Positions 52,353-60,362 of a stretch of 64,000 nt of DNA are shown here, one piece after another. Where the stretch lies: positions 1-64,000 of the forward strand of contig NZ_KE384377.1 of assembly GCF_000425445.1 (NCBI RefSeq), written 5' to 3'. This DNA comes from Flavobacterium denitrificans DSM 15936 (lineage in GTDB: Bacteria > Bacteroidota > Bacteroidia > Flavobacteriales > Flavobacteriaceae). The notes beneath the pieces are model-generated. The model did no database searches and had not been told where the DNA came from. It saw nothing but the letters and a program-made list of their open reading frames with translations. Made by a program: the position numbers and the translations under genes. Each line of letters starts with the position of its first letter. Position 1 is the stretch's first letter.

Positions 52353-53366
52353 TTATCGCGGAATCTCGACTGTTTCAATAATCTGTTTGATAATTTCAGA
52401 ACTTGTAATTCCTTCCATTTCTCTTTCTGGAGCGACGATAACACGGTGCTGTAAAACCGGAATTGCAGCTTCCTTGATATCTTCTGGAGTAACAAAATCG
52501 CGTCCGCGGATGGCGGCAAAACCTTTAGCAGCATTTAAAATAGCGATAGAAGCACGAGGCGATGCACCCAAATATAAAAAGGCATTTTCACGCGTATTAA
52601 CTACAATTCTGGCAATATATTCTAATAAATTTTGCTCCACTCTGATTTGTTTTATCAGAGCCTGATATTGTTTAATTTCTAAAGCAGAAAGTACAGACTT
52701 TATAGCTTCTAATTTGCCATGATTTTCCAATAAATGTTCACGCTGGATAATGAGGATTTCTTCATTTAATTTTGGATAATCAACAGCTATTTTGAATAAA
52801 AAACGGTCTAATTGTGCTTCAGGCAAACGATATGTTCCTTCTTGCTCAATTGGATTTTGAGTTGCAATTACCAAAAACGGCGCATCTAATTGGTAAGCTG
52901 AACCATCAATTGTAATTTGTCGCTCTTCCATAACTTCAAAAAGTGCTGCCTGCGTTTTTGCCGGCGCACGGTTGATTTCGTCAATTAAAATTAAATTAGA
53001 GAAAATAGGTCCCTTTTTGAATTCAAATTCTGAGCTTTTCAAATTAAAAATAGAAGTTCCTAAAATATCTGATGGCATCAAATCTGGTGTAAACTGGATT
53101 CGGCTAAAATCAATATTCACCGTTTTTGCCAATAATTTTGCAGTGATAGTTTTGGCAACACCCGGAACTCCTTCCAACAAAACATGTCCGTTAGACAAAA
53201 TAGCAACCAAAAGCTGATCGACCATTTTATGTTGTCCAACAATTACAGTTTCAATCTCTTTTTTAATGGCATTAACGTGCTCTAATAGCGGTGTTAAATT
53301 TATTCTAGTTTCAAAATTCACATTTTCGTTTGTGATTTCGTTTTCTGCGATGCTATTTTCGTCCAT
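52353..53366 (-). CDS. MoxR-family AAA+ ATPase
   Basis: A 337-residue ATPase: Walker A in LLEGVPGVAKTITAKLL, Walker B in NLILIDEINRAPAKTQAAL, sensor 1 ATQNPIEQEGTYRLPEAQLDRFLF and C-terminal lid ASPRASIAILNAAKGFAAIRGRDFVTPEDI. MoxR proteins act as chaperones for maturing complexes with DUF58/vWA partners; here the DUF58 gene is directly downstream. Cytosolic. Part of the five-gene minus-strand unit that begins at SpoIIM. Confidence 0.94.
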   Translation of the reverse strand: MDENSIAENEITNENVNFETRINLTPLLEHVNAIKKEIETVIVGQHKMVDQLLVAILSNGHVLLEGVPGVAKTITAKLLAKTVNIDFSRIQFTPDLMPSDILGTSIFNLKSSEFEFKKGPIFSNLILIDEINRAPAKTQAALFEVMEERQITIDGSAYQLDAPFLVIATQNPIEQEGTYRLPEAQLDRFLFKIAVDYPKLNEEILIIQREHLLENHGKLEAIKSVLSALEIKQYQALIKQIRVEQNLLEYIARIVVNTRENAFLYLGASPRASIAILNAAKGFAAIRGRDFVTPEDIKEAAIPVLQHRVIVAPEREMEGITSSEIIKQIIETVEIPR

Positions 53367-53407
53367 ATTTTGGTATGTTTTCTTTTTGTGAATTTCGGTT
53401 AAAAATA

Positions 53408-54613
53408 CTAATGTATAACTTTTTCGATTGCATTATTGATTCTGATTAAATCTTCTTTAAGACTTCCGTGGTAACTCTTTCGGTGTTCATTGATCAAAAA
53501 AACAAGTTCCTCAATATCGGCAATGTTTTTTCCAGTTTTATGATGTAACTTTTTAATAAAATCAGCATCAAGTTTTGTGGTATCAATCAAATATTCGTTT
53601 CGTATTTTTTCAAGGAAAAAAATGATTTTCTTGTCGATAATATTGGTATGATCACCTTCTTGATAATATAAATTCCCGATTGTTTTTGTAAAATCGACGG
53701 TCAAATTGACCAACGGTTTTACAATTGGAACAATACGCTGTTTTCTTTTTGCATTGAAAAAAATGAAAATCAAGATTCCGATAATACTTAGTAAATAAGC
53801 CCACTTTAAGCCCGGCTGACTGTAAATGTAACGCAGTGGAGAACCAGAAATGGATTCGTTATTTTGCCCTTTGGTGTACCAAAAAACATCCCCTTTTGGA
53901 ATTTGCGACAATACTTTTTCAGCATATTGATAATGATTGTCTTTGAGCAAATGATAATTTGTAAAAGCTGCCGGTTGCGTATGCAGATAAAAATAGCCTC
54001 CGTTGTAGCGAACCTTTATGAAATTAATGTGTTTTTCATTTTTTGCCGTGCTTTGATAACCCAAAACTGTAGTTTCAGCGGTGTCGATTTTAGAAAAGTA
54101 ATCTTCTACAGACTGCTTAAAAATGTATTTTTTGTTGCTCGCATTTGGATTTGCCATCCAAATTGAAGTCTTATGAAATGGCTTTAAATCATTTTGAATG
54201 TCCAATTTTAAGCTGTCCAATAAAATTTGCGGAAAATTTCTCATGCTTAAAAAAGCATTATTGCCTCTTGAAACAAAATAAAATAGTTCTTTTACAGACT
54301 GTTCGTCAATTTCATTTTGGGCTGCAATGTTCAAAAAAGTGCCTTTAATTCGGTAATCTTCAACTAAAGTATCTGCATTATATTGAGAATCCAAGTACTC
54401 ATAAGGTGTTGTGGCGGAAATCCTTTCGATTTTTTGATTTTTTAAAAGACCTTTGATTTCTTTATCAAAAATATACAAACCGTACGGAATTTTGTCATGT
54501 ACAGAAAACGTTGGACGCCAGTCAATTGGTTTTGATTGTCCTTTGCTTGTGAGTAAAATCAAGCCAAATATAAAAACCAGAATACCTATGTATATTTTAA
54601 TAGTTTTATCCAT
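53408..54613 (-). CDS. DUF4350 membrane protein
   Basis: A 401-residue protein with an N-terminal membrane helix (IYIGILVFIFGLILLTS), a periplasmic domain (about 25-270) and a second helix (WAYLLSIIGILIFIFF) followed by a cytoplasmic helical tail with conserved His (KKLHHKTGKNIADIEELVFLI). PFSVHDKIPYGLYIFDKEI at the start of the periplasmic part is the DUF4350 mark. Function unknown. It overlaps the DUF4129 gene by 8 bp and precedes MoxR by 41 nt. Confidence 0.87.
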   Translation of the reverse strand: MDKTIKIYIGILVFIFGLILLTSKGQSKPIDWRPTFSVHDKIPYGLYIFDKEIKGLLKNQKIERISATTPYEYLDSQYNADTLVEDYRIKGTFLNIAAQNEIDEQSVKELFYFVSRGNNAFLSMRNFPQILLDSLKLDIQNDLKPFHKTSIWMANPNASNKKYIFKQSVEDYFSKIDTAETTVLGYQSTAKNEKHINFIKVRYNGGYFYLHTQPAAFTNYHLLKDNHYQYAEKVLSQIPKGDVFWYTKGQNNESISGSPLRYIYSQPGLKWAYLLSIIGILIFIFFNAKRKQRIVPIVKPLVNLTVDFTKTIGNLYYQEGDHTNIIDKKIIFFLEKIRNEYLIDTTKLDADFIKKLHHKTGKNIADIEELVFLINEHRKSYHGSLKEDLIRINNAIEKVIH

Positions 54614-55379
54614 GGCTAAAGGTTTTTATGGCTGTTTTAAAACGGTTTTGGGCTTTTAGAAAAATAGGCTCATTAATGTCAAATTCGCCGTACCAAATGT
54701 AATTGTATAAATACGATAAATAAGTAAACTCTTCTTTATGCAAGGGGCTTTGAATCTCGTATAAGTAATCTGAATTTGTTTTTTCAATATCCCATTCGAT
54801 ATAATTATTTTGTGCCATCACTTTCAGCAACCACAAATAATAATAACGAATCGCAATTCTTTTTTGACCAGATTCAATATTTTCTGCAATCAGTTTTTCG
54901 AAATCTAAAAGATGTATATTCTTTTCGGCATCAGAATAGTAAATGGTTCTTTTTTGTGCATTTTTGCCGAAAATCCATTGTCCTTCCTTATTGATTAATG
55001 CTTTTACAATCAAGAAAATAACAATTATAACAACTATAACAGCCAATGTTTTAAATAGAATGGCAACAAAATTCACAGAAGCTTGCGGATTGCTAAAAGT
55101 GAATATTTTGCTAAGTACGCGCGCAAGCCATTCTTTGAAATCATCCCAAAATGTTTTTTCTGGAGTTTTGGTTTCGTAAACAAAATCAGCGCTTTTGTAT
55201 TTTTCTTTGAAATCTTTATCAAAAGTTTTCGGCGCTATTGTTGCCGAATCAATTTGAATGTCTTTTTCGGTATATTTAATAGATTCGATTTTTGGTGGTT
55301 CTTCTGTCACAAGAGAATCCTGTGCATTTGAAAAACTGCAACAAAAAGCAAAAAATAAAATGAAGAAAATTTTATTCAT
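54606..55379 (-). CDS. DUF4129 membrane protein
   Basis: A 257-residue protein: signal peptide (FFILFFAFCCSFSNAQ), acidic periplasmic segment (about 20-95), one long helix (FVAILFKTLAVIVVIIVIFLIVKALI) and the C-terminal cytoplasmic DUF4129 helical domain (RIAIRYYYLWLLKVMAQNNYIEWDIEKTNSDYLYEI). DUF4129 domains also occur at the C-terminus of transglutaminase-like proteins of MoxR clusters. Function unknown. Second gene of the unit. Confidence 0.87.
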   Translation of the reverse strand: MNKIFFILFFAFCCSFSNAQDSLVTEEPPKIESIKYTEKDIQIDSATIAPKTFDKDFKEKYKSADFVYETKTPEKTFWDDFKEWLARVLSKIFTFSNPQASVNFVAILFKTLAVIVVIIVIFLIVKALINKEGQWIFGKNAQKRTIYYSDAEKNIHLLDFEKLIAENIESGQKRIAIRYYYLWLLKVMAQNNYIEWDIEKTNSDYLYEIQSPLHKEEFTYLSYLYNYIWYGEFDINEPIFLKAQNRFKTAIKTFSHG

Positions 55380-55402
55380 TATGGTCTCCGAATTAATCTA
55401 AT

Positions 55403-56374
55403 TTAGGCTGATAATTGTTGTGTTTTTTTGTGAACGATGAAAGGATAAACCAAATAGTAAAATGAAATTATTCCTAATGTAAATAAGATGATAAAACTGC
55501 TTAGCCAATTTGGCATATCAATCGAATATCGCGTTATAAAACCCTCCAGAAATCCTGCACCAATTGTAAAAGGAAAAGTACTCAAATAGATTTTAAAACT
55601 ATTTTTGAATCCAATTTTAAAAGAATTTATTCTAGAAAATGTCTTTGGAAATAAGATTGAGGCACCTAAAATGAATCCGGCTGCAGTTTCGATTACAATT
55701 CCAAAAATCTCCATGGCGCCGTGAATCCAAATTCCTCTAACGCTTTTCCAGAAAACGCCTTGCTCATAAAAGAAATACTGAAACGAACCCAGCATAATTG
55801 AGTTGTACATGCAAATGTAAAAAGTTCCAATCCCAGCAAAAATGCCAAAAAAGTAGCATTTTGCACCAACTAACAGATTGTTCATTGTAATGGCAATAAA
55901 ACTTCCCCAATTGCTTCCAGAACCATAAACGGCCATTGGATTTCCTTTTTTGATGTTTTCCAAAGTTTCGTTTACGTACTCATCGCTAAGAATAAGGCGA
56001 ACAAAATTAGGATCATATTTTGCCGAAATCACGCCAATGCAAACTGTTACAGTAAATAAAATGAAAGCATAAATCAAATACCGTCTGTACTGGTAAACAA
56101 GCAACGGAACTTCAGTTACAAAAAATTCTACAACTTTATTTTTCTCGGTTCTTTTTGTTTTATAAATCTTCTGATAAATTTGTGATGCAAGATGATTTAA
56201 GTAAATAACTGTTTTACTTTTAGGATAATACGTTTGCGCATACGACAAATCATTCATCATTTGAATGTATAAATTGGCTAATTCATCAGGATTTTTTTTA
56301 GCTTTACCCGAAATAGCTAGCTCAAATTCCAGCCATTTTTCTTTATTTTGTTTTATGAAGGCGATTTCTCTCAT
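55403..56374 (-). CDS. SpoIIM-family (stage II sporulation protein M-like) membrane protein
   Basis: A 323-residue inner-membrane protein with a soluble N-terminal helical part (about 1-95, ELANLYIQMMNDLSYAQTYYP) and five or six membrane helices. The motif MAVYGSGSNWGSFIAITMNNLLVGAKCYFFGIFAGIGT and GIWIHGAMEIFGIVIETAAGF match the SpoIIM fold. The organism group does not sporulate; the family is widespread as part of this MoxR-type neighbourhood. It is the first gene of the unit and is divergent from the RDD gene with a 20-nt gap. Confidence 0.9.
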   Translation of the reverse strand: MREIAFIKQNKEKWLEFELAISGKAKKNPDELANLYIQMMNDLSYAQTYYPKSKTVIYLNHLASQIYQKIYKTKRTEKNKVVEFFVTEVPLLVYQYRRYLIYAFILFTVTVCIGVISAKYDPNFVRLILSDEYVNETLENIKKGNPMAVYGSGSNWGSFIAITMNNLLVGAKCYFFGIFAGIGTFYICMYNSIMLGSFQYFFYEQGVFWKSVRGIWIHGAMEIFGIVIETAAGFILGASILFPKTFSRINSFKIGFKNSFKIYLSTFPFTIGAGFLEGFITRYSIDMPNWLSSFIILFTLGIISFYYLVYPFIVHKKTQQLSA

Positions 56375-56394
56375 TGCAGGCTAAAATATAAAAT

Positions 56395-57144
56395 ATGTCA
56401 GAATTATCTATTAACACAACACAAAATGTTAAAATAAATTTTATTGCGGCTTCTGTAGGAGAGCGCTTAGGAGCTTATTTTATTGATGCAGCGGTAAAGA
56501 TTTCTTATATTCTTATCGTTTATTTTATCTTTTTTTATTGGCTAAAGCTTGGTCTTTTGATCAATAATTTAGATAGCTGGTCAGAACGAGCTATAATGTC
56601 GCTTTTTGGTCTTCCACTAATGTTTTATTCGCTTGCTTTAGAAAGTATTTTTGAAGGACAATCAATCGGAAAAATATTGCTTAAAATAAGAGTGGTTAAA
56701 ATTGATGGCTATCAAGCCGGTTTTGGTGATTATTTGATTCGTTGGTTTTTTGGAATAGTTGATTTTTTTATTCCGCCACTATATGGATTTGTGGCATTGA
56801 TTACGGTTATATCAAATAAAAAATCACAACGTTTTGGCGATATGGCGGCAGGCACAGCTGTGATTACTTTAAAAAGCAAAATCAATATTAGTCATACGAT
56901 TTTAGAAGATATTGGAACAGCTTATGTACCAACATACCCATTGGTTATCAAATTATCTGACAATGATATGCGAATCATCAAAGAAACTTTCAAAAAAGCG
57001 GTTGCTAAAAACGACTTCGAAATTATCTATAAATTAGTTGCAAAAATTGAAAGCGTAACCGGAATTAAAAATCAATCTGGGAATGGAAGCGATTTTATCA
57101 GAGTGATTTTAAAAGACTATAATTTCTATACTCAAAATATGTGA
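56395..57144 (+). CDS. RDD-family membrane protein
   Basis: A 249-residue protein with an RDD domain: ERLGAYFIDAAVKISYILIVYFIF carries the Arg/Asp pair of the first helix, then two or three more helices with EGQSIGKILLKIRVVKIDG and QRFGDMAAGTAVI, and a C-terminal cytoplasmic helical tail. RDD proteins are thought to be ion transporters in some cases. It is divergent from SpoIIM (20-nt shared gap) and almost always travels with the MoxR cluster in this phylum (recalled). A structured element follows 31 nt after its stop. Confidence 0.9.
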   Translation: MSELSINTTQNVKINFIAASVGERLGAYFIDAAVKISYILIVYFIFFYWLKLGLLINNLDSWSERAIMSLFGLPLMFYSLALESIFEGQSIGKILLKIRVVKIDGYQAGFGDYLIRWFFGIVDFFIPPLYGFVALITVISNKKSQRFGDMAAGTAVITLKSKINISHTILEDIGTAYVPTYPLVIKLSDNDMRIIKETFKKAVAKNDFEIIYKLVAKIESVTGIKNQSGNGSDFIRVILKDYNFYTQNM

Positions 57145-57174
57145 TTTTTTGAAAGATTTCTTTTGAAAATGAAT

Positions 57175-57255
57175 GCCCTAGCCCTGATGGAAGCGGCATC
57201 CTTTTTACTGCTTCTTTAGCAGGAAAAAGATACAGCGGACAGCAGGAACAGCTCC
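57175..57255 (-). ncRNA. Structured intergenic element, copy A (81 nt)
   Basis: The plus strand reads GCCCTAGCCCTGATGGAAGC at one end and AGCGGACAGCAGGAACAGCTCC (split, last part ACAGCTCC) at the other. Between them ATCCTTTTT pairs with AAAAAGAT around the inner hairpin CTGC/GCAG. Its reverse complement aligns with copy B: GAGCTGTTCC vs GAGCTATTTCC and CTTCCATCAGGGCTAGG vs TTTCCATCTGGGCTAGG. The Flavo-1 class of Rfam is one candidate to test; I cannot confirm it. Strand assignment is provisional. Confidence 0.5.
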
Positions 57256-57413
57256 TTAAATATTGTGTTATTTTTCAAACAATTTTTGTCATTTAATTCC
57301 TGTTTCGAAAGATGATTTGTTAACTTTGTTTTGAGGCAAAATAATGTTTTTGCTTTGAAATCGAAAACGAATTATATAACAGCCTGAAAAATGGGGATCT
57401 AAATTTAATCAAG
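57256..57413. other. Gap between the structured element and the next gene
   Basis: No gene in the 269 bp between the RDD stop and 57414 other than the structured element. A TAACTTTG (57318-57325) that fits TAnnTTTG lies 89 nt before the next start; it could be that gene's -7 box with a long leader. Confidence 0.5.
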
Positions 57414-58262
57414 ATGAGAATTAAAAATGTTTTTGCTACGATTTTAATGTTATTTCTATGTGTTGCTGTTTTCGCTCAAGGCGGCAAAAAGTTAGATAAA
57501 ATTATAAAAAGAGATTATCAGATTATTGAATGTACGGTTGCTAAAATATCTGATAAAACTGTTGAATATTCTTTGCCTGGCGAAACTGTGGTTATTGTTT
57601 TAGATGTTTCGCAGATTGCAAAAATTGATTTTGCAAGCGGGCGTTCCCAAACTTTTGATGTTACGCCGTCAAGTTCGGCACCAGACAATTCAGGGCAAAG
57701 TGTTGTTTCTGGCGAAATTAAACCCAATACCATTGCTGTTTTGCCGGTTCCATATGTCAATGCAGACAATCAGCAAGGATCTGAAGATATGGCAAAGTTT
57801 GCGCAAAACGATTTGTATAATAAATTACTCGATAAATCGGCAAACATTTTGCCGCTGACCGTTCAAGATTTAAGAGTTACAAACAGTTTATTGCACAAAG
57901 CTGGAATCGACCATAATAATGTCGACGAAACACCAATTGAAGATTTGCAGAAAATACTGGGCGTTGACAATATTATAGCCGCAAAAGTTTCTTTTACAAT
58001 TGGTACGGGAACAACGGCAACAACTTACAACAGTGGAAATGCAAAAGTCAGTAACAATAATAAAAAAGTGACCACAAACGATTATTCAACTACGACAGCA
58101 AATAATCAGCAATATTATTACTATACGGTTTATTTTGATATGTATAAAAACGGATCTAAAATTTATTCGCAAACGCGTAAACCATTTTTGGCCGTTAAAG
58201 ACAGCTGGATGGAATCTGTTCAATATTTGCTGAAAAGAAGCCCAATTTACATGAAAAAATAA
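57414..58262 (+). CDS. Exported hypothetical protein, CsgG/DUF799-like
   Basis: A 282-residue exported protein (signal MRIKNVFATILMLFLCVAVFAQ). An N-terminal SH3-like segment (KRDYQIIECTVAKISDKTVEYSLPGETVVIVLDVSQIAKIDFASG) precedes a domain resembling CsgG-like/DUF799 subunits: NTIAVLPVPYVNADNQQGSEDMAKFAQNDLYNKLLD, LGVDNIIAAKVSFTIG, an Asn/Thr-rich loop and YYYTVYFDMYKNGSKIYSQTRKPF. The order and content suit a periplasmic or outer-membrane-associated subunit. Function unknown. The PH-domain gene overlaps its stop by 1 nt (TAATG). Confidence 0.72.
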   Translation: MRIKNVFATILMLFLCVAVFAQGGKKLDKIIKRDYQIIECTVAKISDKTVEYSLPGETVVIVLDVSQIAKIDFASGRSQTFDVTPSSSAPDNSGQSVVSGEIKPNTIAVLPVPYVNADNQQGSEDMAKFAQNDLYNKLLDKSANILPLTVQDLRVTNSLLHKAGIDHNNVDETPIEDLQKILGVDNIIAAKVSFTIGTGTTATTYNSGNAKVSNNNKKVTTNDYSTTTANNQQYYYYTVYFDMYKNGSKIYSQTRKPFLAVKDSWMESVQYLLKRSPIYMKK

Positions 58263-58690
58263 TGGTTAGAATGGAAAAATTTAAATCTAAAATTGACCTG
58301 TGGCTGGTAGTGCTCTTAGTTTTAATTTTCGGATTCCAATTGACACAGTTAGCATCTGGTCAAAAGTGGGCAACTTTTATTTTTACACTTTCAGTATGTG
58401 CTTTTATTGTTCACTTGTTTGCAAATACGTTTTATGAGATCGAGAACGATAAACTTAGAATTAAATCTGGTTTTTTGGTTAACTCTTTGATTGAAATTAA
58501 AAACATAAAAAAGATTTCTGAAACTTTTAATGTTATGAGTTCGCCAGCACTTTCGTTGGACCGAATAGAAATTTTTTATGGAAAAAACAATTCGATATTA
58601 ATTTCTCCAAAAGACAAAAGCGGATTTTTTGAAGCAATAAAAAGCATAAATCCTGAAGTAGAAATAGTATTAAAAAAGAAGAAAAATTAA
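58262..58690 (+). CDS. Small membrane protein with a bacterial PH domain
   Basis: A 142-residue protein with two N-terminal membrane helices (LWLVVLLVLIFGFQL and WATFIFTLSVCAFIVHLFA), then a cytoplasmic bacterial PH-like domain (YEIENDKLRIKSGFLVNSLIEIKNIKKISETF; LDRIEIFYGKNNSILISPKDKSGFFEAI). The arrangement is common in small bPH proteins of unknown function. Translationally coupled to the upstream exported protein (TAATG overlap). Confidence 0.82.
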   Translation: MVRMEKFKSKIDLWLVVLLVLIFGFQLTQLASGQKWATFIFTLSVCAFIVHLFANTFYEIENDKLRIKSGFLVNSLIEIKNIKKISETFNVMSSPALSLDRIEIFYGKNNSILISPKDKSGFFEAIKSINPEVEIVLKKKKN

Positions 58691-58755
58691 TTGTAGTCTT
58701 TGCAAATAAAACCTTTGTAACTTTGCTACTTTGTAACTCTGCACCTTAAAAAGAA

Positions 58756-59358
58756 ATGTTCCACATATTAGATCTTATCGGTACGATGGCTTTTGCCATG
58801 TCTGGGGCTTTAACGGCAATGCATAAAAAACTGGATCCGTTTGGGGTTTTTATTATTGCGTTTGTAACGGCAGTTGGCGGCGGAACACTTCGCGATGTTT
58901 TGATAGGAAGAACTCCTGTGGGATGGATGCGAGACATGCAATATGTTTATGTGATAATTATAGGTTATTTTTTAGCTATAATTTTCAGAAAAAGTTTTGA
59001 CAAACTTCGAACTTCATTGTTTCTTTTTGATACGATTGGTCTTGGTGTATTTACTTTAATAGGTTTGGAAAGAGGGCTTTTGACAGGACTTCATCCTACA
59101 ATTTGTATCGCCTTAGGAACTATGACGGCTTGTTTTGGAGGTGTTATTAGAGATATTCTGTGCAACGAAATTCCGAATGTTTTTAGAGAAGAAATCTACG
59201 CAACAATCTGTATTTTAGGAGGAATCGTTTTCTTTGGTTTACGAAAATTAAATCTGAACGATGATGTTTTGTATCTCGTAACTTCAATGGTTATAATCGT
59301 TGTAAGGTTAATGGCGGTAAAATACAAATGGCATTTAAAAGCATTTGATCATAAATAA
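58756..59358 (+). CDS. TRIC-type (UPF0126/YicG) channel-like membrane protein
   Basis: A 200-residue protein with about seven hydrophobic segments in two repeats. Each repeat has the family glycine motif: FAMSGALTAMHKKLDPFGVFIIAFVTAVGGGTLRDVLIGRTPVGW and the second TACFGGVIRDILCNEIPNVFREEIYA. Prokaryotic TRIC proteins are trimeric cation channels; physiological role in bacteria is unsettled. The acyltransferase-like gene starts 4 nt after its stop, so they may be cotranscribed. Confidence 0.9.
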   Translation: MFHILDLIGTMAFAMSGALTAMHKKLDPFGVFIIAFVTAVGGGTLRDVLIGRTPVGWMRDMQYVYVIIIGYFLAIIFRKSFDKLRTSLFLFDTIGLGVFTLIGLERGLLTGLHPTICIALGTMTACFGGVIRDILCNEIPNVFREEIYATICILGGIVFFGLRKLNLNDDVLYLVTSMVIIVVRLMAVKYKWHLKAFDHK

Positions 59359-59362
59359 ATCT

Positions 59363-60307
59363 ATGCCATATTTCATTAAAAAATACAATCAAAATGATTA
59401 CAGCACATGGAACGATTTTGTTGCAAAAGCCAAAAATGCAACTTTTTTGTTTCATCGCGATTTTATGGAATATCACAAAGATCGATTTGCGGATTTTTCG
59501 CTTTTAGTTTTTGAAAATGAAAAACTTAAGGCAATTCTGCCAGCAAATTTCAAAGGAAATTCAGTTTATTCACATCAAGGACTTACTTATGGAGGTTTGG
59601 TTTTTTCTTCCAAATTGAAAGCAAAAAAAGCAGAAGAAATTATAGATGCTGTTTTGTTTTTTTTGAAAGAAAACAAAATTAAAACCTTTCATTATAAGCC
59701 AATTCCGTCTTTTTATTTTTTAGAAGGAAATCAGGAAATGGACTTTTTTTTGTTTAAAAGAAATGCCATTTTAGAAAAAAAAGAAATGAATTTGGCAGTT
59801 GATTTAAAATCGCCTTTTCATATTTCGAAAAGCAAAATGAAGCATTTCAGAAGAATTGAAAATCTTGATTTGGATATTATCGAAGAGCAAGAATTTCAGC
59901 CTTTTTGGCAAAATGTTTTAGAACCTAGATTGCAGGAAAAATTCAAAACAAAACCCGTTCATACTTGCGAAGAAATTACTTTTTTAAAACAACGATTTCC
60001 CGAAAGAATCAAACAATACTCCGTTTATCAAAACGACGAAATTATCGCCGGAATAACTATTTTTGAAACGGATAATGTTGTGAAATCACAATATGGAGCT
60101 ACTTCTGAAAAAGGTGAAAAAGTAAGAGCTTTGGATTTTCTTTTTATCAACTTGATTCATAAATACAAACGAAAAGGGAAACACTTTTTTGATATGGGAA
60201 TCGTAAATTCAGTTGATGAAAAAGACTATAATGCTGGGCTTTTGCAACAAAAAGAAGAATTAGGTTGCACGGTGTATAATCAAGATTTTTATAAAATCGA
60301 TTTATAA
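59363..60307 (+). CDS. GNAT/FemAB-like N-acyltransferase
   Basis: A 314-residue cytosolic protein from the ATG at 59363. The pattern FLFHRDFMEYHKDRFADFSLLVFENEKLKAILPAN in the first half and IIAGITIFETDNVVKSQYGATSEKGEKVRALDFLFINLIHKY in the second is that of GNAT/FemAB proteins with two fold halves. It most likely transfers an acyl or aminoacyl group onto a nucleotide sugar or lipid-linked precursor, since it precedes sugar aminotransferase and flippase genes (gaps of 55 and 4 nt). Exact donor unknown. A terminator-like hairpin follows its stop. Confidence 0.8.
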   Translation: MPYFIKKYNQNDYSTWNDFVAKAKNATFLFHRDFMEYHKDRFADFSLLVFENEKLKAILPANFKGNSVYSHQGLTYGGLVFSSKLKAKKAEEIIDAVLFFLKENKIKTFHYKPIPSFYFLEGNQEMDFFLFKRNAILEKKEMNLAVDLKSPFHISKSKMKHFRRIENLDLDIIEEQEFQPFWQNVLEPRLQEKFKTKPVHTCEEITFLKQRFPERIKQYSVYQNDEIIAGITIFETDNVVKSQYGATSEKGEKVRALDFLFINLIHKYKRKGKHFFDMGIVNSVDEKDYNAGLLQQKEELGCTVYNQDFYKIDL

Positions 60308-60311
60308 TACT

Positions 60312-60346
60312 AAAACTAATAGGTTTTAAAAACCTATTAGTTTTTT
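60312..60346 (+). terminator. Terminator after the N-acyltransferase-like gene
   Basis: AAAACTAATAGGTTTT / AAAACCTATTAGTTTT (60312-60327, 60329-60344) ends in a T run. It may only partly separate this gene from the downstream polysaccharide genes. Confidence 0.8.
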
Positions 60347-60362
60347 ATAGAACAAAATAATT

